A stretch of 9,878 nt of DNA, taken from Candidatus Woesearchaeota archaeon (GTDB lineage: Archaea; Nanobdellota; Nanobdellia; Woesearchaeales; GW2011-AR9). Location: positions 1-9,878 of the forward strand of contig JACQNF010000001.1 of assembly GCA_016203215.1 (NCBI GenBank), in the 5' to 3' direction. Shown one piece after another: positions 5,978-9,878 of the stretch. The position numbers and the translations under genes are program-made. A model generated the notes under the pieces. It searched no databases. It was given only the letters and a program-made list of their open reading frames with translations, and had not been told where the DNA came from. The first letter of the stretch is position 1, and each line of letters opens with the position of its first letter.

Positions 5978-7294
5978 TCATTTCACGATTCCATATCCGA
6001 TAAGCCTAAATCTATCTCCTACACGACGGGAGATGGTAATCCTATCCCCGACGTTTGCGCACACCGGTTTTTTTAACACGCACGTCGTATTCTTTTTCGA
6101 AGGATCAACAACAACTCCCACGGTGGCCGCAGAATTAACGTTGAGCATGAGCATCTCTCCTTTTGCCAAGGGCTTGACTTCAACTTCTTCTTTCGCTCCC
6201 ACAACACGTTCAAGAAGATGGGTATCGATCGCGATCTGATATTGCACGGGAGGAAGTTTCCCCGCTTTTCCGACGAGCGATCCTGCCAACGAATCTGACT
6301 TGACAATCGAAGGATCAAGCAGCGTCGAGAGTGCCATACTCCCGCCTGGTTTAATCTCGTCAACTGGTTTTCCCCCTGAAAAAATATTGACGACCGTCGT
6401 ATGTAATGGTTTCCAAATTTTCTTGTTTTTCTCTTCCACCATGTATCCTGGAAGAATTTCGATAGCATCATTCACTTTGAAAGTGCCTTGTTTAACGGTA
6501 CCACCGAGAACTCCGCCAAGTAGTCGTTCTGGTTTTGTTCCGGGCTTGTTGATATCAAAAGAACGCGCGACGAGCATGATTGGATCTTCATTAACATTTC
6601 GCTGCGGGGTGGGGATGAACTCTTGGATGGCTTCTAAGAGCATGTCAATATTTACATTTGCACGTGCGGAAATCGGGATGATCGGAGTATTTTGATATTC
6701 AGTCGTTGACAGGAAATCTTGGATCTGCTGGTAGTTCTCAAGCGCTTCTTCCTCTGTGACGAGATCTATTTTATTTTGGACGATGATGACGTTTTTAATC
6801 CCTGAAATTTGAAGGGCCATCAGATGCTCTTTCGTCTGCGGCTGCGGACATTTTTCATTTGCGGCAACGAGCAGCAGCGCGCCATCAACGATCGCTGCCC
6901 CTGAGAGCATCGTCGCCATCAGAGATTCGTGGCCTGGTGCATCAACGAGCGATAACTTCCGCACCAGAGTCGTTGCGTTGTTGCATTTCACGCATTTTTC
7001 TTTTGTTGTAAGGATATTGCACGTTGCACAGCGGTAGATTGTAACATCGGCGTATCCCAAGCGGATGGTGATCCCTCGTTTTAGCTCTTCAGAATGGGTA
7101 TCCGTCCACTTTCCGCTTAACCTCTCCGTGAGCGTTGTTTTTCCGTGGTCAACGTGTCCGACGAGAGCAATATTTACTTCCGGTTGAGTAGCAGAGTGAC
7201 CATCGTTTTTGCTGACAGCAATCTCTTCTTTTTTGGCCATAGAAACCGTGCTTTCGCCAGCTGCTTTGGTCGTTGTCTTCTTTCGAGGAGGCAT
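5978..7294 (-). CDS. eif2g: Translation initiation factor aIF2 subunit gamma
   Basis: This is the GTPase subunit of archaeal aIF2, which binds GTP and methionylated initiator tRNA and delivers it to the small ribosomal subunit. In 438 residues it shows all G motifs: G1 GHVDHGKT (46-53), G2 Thr76 in GITIRLG, G3 DAPGH (118-122), G4 NKID (174-177) and G5 Ser-Ala (209-210). The zinc knuckle characteristic of the gamma subunit is present as Cys89, Cys92, Cys101 and Cys104. Domains II and III follow (about 235-340 and 350-438), ending in RRVGDRFRLIGYG. About 38 residues precede the first strand of the G domain. They are Lys/Thr/Ser/Ala-rich and longer than in most homologues I know. The ATG at 7294 is supported by a TATA box 22 nt upstream; Met19 (7240) is an alternative start. 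No S6e or other usual neighbour is adjacent. An SelB-like or EF-Tu identity is excluded by the zinc knuckle and domain ends. Confidence 0.97.
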   Translation of the reverse strand: MPPRKKTTTKAAGESTVSMAKKEEIAVSKNDGHSATQPEVNIALVGHVDHGKTTLTERLSGKWTDTHSEELKRGITIRLGYADVTIYRCATCNILTTKEKCVKCNNATTLVRKLSLVDAPGHESLMATMLSGAAIVDGALLLVAANEKCPQPQTKEHLMALQISGIKNVIIVQNKIDLVTEEEALENYQQIQDFLSTTEYQNTPIIPISARANVNIDMLLEAIQEFIPTPQRNVNEDPIMLVARSFDINKPGTKPERLLGGVLGGTVKQGTFKVNDAIEILPGYMVEEKNKKIWKPLHTTVVNIFSGGKPVDEIKPGGSMALSTLLDPSIVKSDSLAGSLVGKAGKLPPVQYQIAIDTHLLERVVGAKEEVEVKPLAKGEMLMLNVNSAATVGVVVDPSKKNTTCVLKKPVCANVGDRITISRRVGDRFRLIGYGIVK

Positions 7295-7301
7295 TCTCCT
7301 C
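7285..7301. repeat. Inverted repeat around the aIF2 gamma start codon
   Basis: GAGGAG (7285-7290) and CTCCTC (7296-7301) are perfect 6-bp inverted arms. The five-base loop contains the start codon (7292-7294 on the minus strand). On the minus strand the upstream arm is also a Shine-Dalgarno-like GGAGGAG. It could form an RNA hairpin only if the transcript starts upstream of 7301. The arms are short and chance is possible. Confidence 0.45.
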
Positions 7302-7316
7302 CAGAAAAGAGGTATC

Positions 7317-7324
7317 TTTATAAA
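7317..7324 (-). promoter_or_regulatory. TATA box of aIF2 gamma
   Basis: TTTATAAA, a perfect palindrome, lies 22 nt before the ATG at 7294, so the mRNA is predicted to be leaderless. That would leave the GGAGGAG just upstream of the ATG outside the transcript. Confidence 0.65.
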
Positions 7325-7494
7325 GGTTTAGGCAGTGTTTCTGAGCATATTTCTAATCGAATTTTCCTCGTTGCTGGGGCACTCTGTTTAGCCGTTGGCG
7401 GCGACTTTTTCGACAGAGCCCTCTTCATGGTTTGTATTCAGTTCACCACGACTATTTGGCGGGCGGACCGAATACGTACATCCTTATGGAATAC

Positions 7495-7502
7495 TTTATT
7501 AA
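7495..7502 (+). promoter_or_regulatory. TATA box of the RNase HIII gene
   Basis: TTTATTAA lies 22 nt before the ATG at 7525, the leaderless spacing. The roughly 170 nt between this box and the aIF2 gamma box hold no RNA gene or convincing operator that I can see. A 36-codon minus-strand frame (7318-7428) is discussed as a finding. Confidence 0.6.
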
Positions 7503-7524
7503 CAAGAAATACTTGTAAAAGAAG

Positions 7525-8331
7525 ATGGTTGTTTTTGAGCATGTAGAGAAAGAAAAACTAAAACTCCTCTTGCGTCAGAAATACCAGCTGCTTGCGCCGA
7601 AGACGATCTACGAAACTCTCTGTCTACAAAAAAATGGGGTAAAGCTGATTCTTTATACTTCTGGAAAACTTCTTCTCCAAGGAAAAGCAGAGGAGATTGA
7701 AGAAGTTCTCGATGATTTGAACTCCTTAGGGATAACGCGCCCAGAACGAGAGGAGCACTTTCGTAAAGAGTCCGGTCTGATTATTGGGAGTGACGAGTCT
7801 CTTAAAGGGGATACTTTTGGAGGATTGGTTGTCGCGGCTGTTAAAGCAGATGCTGCCCTTCGGCAAAAATTAGAAGAATTGGGAGTGGCGGACAGCAAGC
7901 TCTTAGCGGATCGGGAGATCTTTCGTTTAGCTGAGGAAATCAAACGACTTGTCCCTTGTGAAATCCGCAGCATCCTCCCTGAGGAATATAATCATGTCGG
8001 CAAAGTGACGCTGTTATTAAATAATCTCCATCACGAGGTAGCAAAGCATCTTCTTCCCGGGAAACACGTTGTTGATAAATATCCGGGATGCACGGTTGGC
8101 GACATCGCCGTTGAAAAAGCAGAATCAAAATATGTAGAAGTTGCTGCTGCTTCAATTATCGCGCGCGCTGCGGCATTGCAACAATTACAATATCTGAGCG
8201 GCAAAGCAGGGTTTACTCTCCCGAAAGGGAGCACCCATGTGCGCATGGCGTTGCATGAATTACGAGAACGGAAGCTTGAATTTCGACAATTTGTGAAGAT
8301 AGAATTTGCGAACGTAAAAGAATATATTTAA
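7525..8331 (+). CDS. rnhC: Ribonuclease HIII
   Basis: This cytoplasmic metal-dependent endonuclease cleaves the RNA strand of RNA/DNA hybrids, removing R-loops and replication primers. The 268 residues show the RNase HIII architecture rather than the shorter RNase HII. Residues 1-65 form the TBP-like substrate-binding domain, with the family's LYTSGKLLLQGK strand-turn-strand at 43-54. The catalytic domain runs from about 86. Active-site residues of the DEDE type are visible: Asp90-Glu91 in GSDESLKGD, Asp184 in VVDKYPG and Glu200 in KAESKY. The conserved ADSK motif (122-125) and the VAAASIIARA helix (206-215) also match. The glycine-rich turn after Asp-Glu is Ser-Leu-Lys-Gly-Asp, whereas HIII usually has a Gly-x-Gly there. 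Most archaea use RNase HII and HIII is mainly bacterial, so the gene may be a transfer. It is divergent from aIF2 gamma and may be read through into the T2SSF gene downstream. Confidence 0.93.
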   Translation: MVVFEHVEKEKLKLLLRQKYQLLAPKTIYETLCLQKNGVKLILYTSGKLLLQGKAEEIEEVLDDLNSLGITRPEREEHFRKESGLIIGSDESLKGDTFGGLVVAAVKADAALRQKLEELGVADSKLLADREIFRLAEEIKRLVPCEIRSILPEEYNHVGKVTLLLNNLHHEVAKHLLPGKHVVDKYPGCTVGDIAVEKAESKYVEVAAASIIARAAALQQLQYLSGKAGFTLPKGSTHVRMALHELRERKLEFRQFVKIEFANVKEYI

Positions 8332-8338
8332 GCAAGTG

Positions 8339-8346
8339 TTTATATC
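8339..8346 (+). promoter_or_regulatory. Possible TATA box of the T2SSF gene
   Basis: TTTATATC lies 68 nt before the ATG at 8415. Initiation about 23 nt downstream (near 8369) would give a leader of roughly 45 nt holding TGGAGGAGA (8371-8379), the same nonamer found upstream of aIF2 gamma, and two minimal frames (GTG at 8370 and GTG at 8396, each four codons). A weak GTGAG (8407-8411) precedes the start codon. Read-through from the RNase HIII promoter is the alternative. Confidence 0.4.
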
Positions 8347-8414
8347 TCAGCAAGTATCTTATTCTCTCTGTGGAGGAGAGGTAGACATCCTGGAAGTGAA
8401 AAAGAAGTGAGATA

Positions 8415-9878
8415 ATGGTTGACCAGTCCCGTGAATTAAGAGAAAAGTACATCCAGAGGATCGAGAGAGAGTTTGGCAACGCCTCTGCTGCATCACTGGC
8501 GCCTCCCGCTTCTTCTCGCGAGTATACTCAATTTAAACAAGAGCTATATCCCTTAAGATATTCTCTTTATGAGAGAGTATGTACTTTTTCTGCACGAATC
8601 TTGAACCTTAAGCCAGATCCCCAGAAAGCAGAGACGCTTCAGAAGAACTTGGATGTATGTCATCTCAATACCTCTCCTGCTGGCGTTCTCTCTTTTGCGG
8701 TCCTTGCAGGAATTATCGTGATGGTGTTTGGTTCGCTTGCACTTTTTGCCCTCCCTATTCTTGTTGGGGCAGCACCATTGCTGTTTTTAGTGGTCTTTTC
8801 TCTGATCGGCGGTTTATTGCTCATCCCCGCTCTCCTGAAAATCCCTGATTTCATGGCGAACACCTGGCGGATGAAGGCGTCGGGACAGATGGTTCAAAGT
8901 ATTTTTTATCTCGTCACATATATGCGTCACACTTCAAACTTAGAACGGGCGATTGGTTTTGCTGCTGATCACCTCGACCCGCCATTATCTCTTGATTTCC
9001 GTAAAATTTTATGGGATGTGGAGACGCAGCAGTTTAGCACGATCCGCGATTCTGCGAATGCCTATCTTGATTTTTGGAAAGAATGGGATAAAGAGTTTGT
9101 GGAAGCATTCCATCTCGTGGAGTCATCGCTCTACGAAGCGTCAGAGGATCGTCGGCTGTCATTGCTTGACAAAGCGTTAGATGTCATCTTGAATGGGACC
9201 TATGAAAGCATGCTTCACTATGCCCATAATCTAAAGTCGCCAATGACGATGCTTCACATGTTGGGGATCATTCTCCCGATCTTGGGTTTAGTCATTCTTC
9301 CTCTCGTCGCGAGTTTCCTCGCCGGAGAACAACCGCTCTTAACGACGTTGTACATTTCTCTGATCTACAATGTCGGCCTTCCCGTGGGTGTGTACTATCT
9401 GGGCAGGACGATCCTCACGACGCGTCCGGCAGGATACGGTGCAAGCGACATCGGAGAGAAAGAAAATTTGAAGCATTTGCGTAATGTTAATCTGGCTCTC
9501 AGTAAGAATGTACGGATTGGCATCAATCCTCTTTTCTTTAGCGCGTTTATCTTCCTTCTCTGTATGTTCATCGGATTCCTTCCTCTCACCCTTCATGCTC
9601 TTGGTGCAGAGGATTTTGCTTTCGACGACGAGGGGAACCTTAAGATGCTGGAGTACGTCTGCCCCCCGGAGCTAGGGGCGACGTGTGAGGAAAATTCTAA
9701 GATTGGGCCCTATGGCATTGGTGCATCGCTCCTTTCGTTGATCGTTATCATTGGTTTGGGTGTTTCCATCGGGACGTTTTATTCCCTACGTTCGAAAAAT
9801 GTGATCAAGATCCGTGAAAAAACCCGCGTCTTGGAAGAAGAGTTTTCTTCTGTAAATTATTATGTAACTGTTACATAC
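8415..9878 (+). CDS. Type II secretion system F (T2SSF/TadC-FlaJ-like) membrane protein, 3' end outside window
   Basis: The frame is open from the ATG at 8415 to the right edge, 488 residues without a stop. An in-frame TGA at 8397 rules out a more upstream start. Residues 1-85 are polar and cytoplasmic. Membrane segments are seen at about 88-112, 118-142, 277-303, 308-330, 372-397 and 432-456. Between the second and third lies a helical cytoplasmic region (155-275) with the T2SSF signature: a helix ending in TYMRHTSNLERAIGFAADHL (169-188) and the conserved-looking SPMTMLHMLGIILPILGLVILP around 275-296. A small Cys-containing outside loop (about 398-431) separates the last two membrane segments. 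The family forms the inner-membrane platform for archaeal type IV pilus-like or archaellum-type assembly, working with a GspE/TadA-type ATPase not present here. The multi-segment layout and the cytoplasmic region resuming at 458 suggest a large two-domain member whose second T2SSF domain lies beyond the edge. Confidence 0.88.
   Translation, partial: MVDQSRELREKYIQRIEREFGNASAASLAPPASSREYTQFKQELYPLRYSLYERVCTFSARILNLKPDPQKAETLQKNLDVCHLNTSPAGVLSFAVLAGIIVMVFGSLALFALPILVGAAPLLFLVVFSLIGGLLLIPALLKIPDFMANTWRMKASGQMVQSIFYLVTYMRHTSNLERAIGFAADHLDPPLSLDFRKILWDVETQQFSTIRDSANAYLDFWKEWDKEFVEAFHLVESSLYEASEDRRLSLLDKALDVILNGTYESMLHYAHNLKSPMTMLHMLGIILPILGLVILPLVASFLAGEQPLLTTLYISLIYNVGLPVGVYYLGRTILTTRPAGYGASDIGEKENLKHLRNVNLALSKNVRIGINPLFFSAFIFLLCMFIGFLPLTLHALGAEDFAFDDEGNLKMLEYVCPPELGATCEENSKIGPYGIGASLLSLIVIIGLGVSIGTFYSLRSKNVIKIREKTRVLEEEFSSVNYYVTVTY

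Noticed and set aside
7145..7546. 133-codon plus-strand frame crossing the aIF2 gamma/RNase HIII gap
   Set aside because: It starts inside aIF2 gamma antisense and ends inside RNase HIII. No in-frame start in the gap has promoter support.
1..9878. CRISPR array, insertion sequence, attachment site or viral module
   Set aside because: No regularly spaced direct repeats, transposase or integrase motifs, or tRNA-end duplication were seen on either strand.

Overview
The window reads as archaeal chromosome. The decisive marker is a complete translation initiation factor aIF2 gamma (minus strand, 5978-7294), a protein restricted to archaea and eukaryotes. The second line of evidence is transcriptional: six genes have a TATA box ending 21-23 nt before the start codon, the geometry of leaderless archaeal mRNAs. 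The compact mixed-strand layout, short intergenic gaps, a bacterial-type RNase HIII and a multi-pass T2SSF protein would fit a DPANN-like lineage such as Woesearchaeota or Pacearchaeota. That placement is inference only.

Layout from left to right. Positions 1-1232 (+) hold the 3' part of a helical, coiled-coil-like protein that enters from the left edge. It is followed by a secreted protein with an outer-membrane beta-barrel-like pattern (1285-2229, +), and then by an overlapping helical protein of unknown function (2211-3038, +). A T-rich stretch ends this block. A small six-cysteine secreted protein lies convergently (3077-3640, -). It shares a divergent promoter region with the most unusual gene of the window (3748-4569, +), a stand-alone class II aminoacyl-tRNA-synthetase-like core fused to a MazG-type pyrophosphohydrolase domain. 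An endonuclease/exonuclease/phosphatase-family enzyme (4646-5440, -) and a 113-residue orphan (5579-5920, +) are divergent to each other. aIF2 gamma (5978-7294, -) and RNase HIII (7525-8331, +) are divergent across 230 nt. A T2SSF/TadC-like membrane protein (8415-9878, +) runs off the right edge.

The genes do not form one pathway. Housekeeping information-processing functions (aIF2 gamma, RNase HIII) sit beside envelope or secretion genes and orphans, each mostly with its own promoter. The best candidate for something undescribed is the synthetase-like/MazG fusion. The next is the beta-barrel-like exported protein in an apparently archaeal genome. No tRNA, rRNA, CRISPR array, insertion sequence or attachment site was recognised. 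No intergenic stretch exceeds 300 nt.
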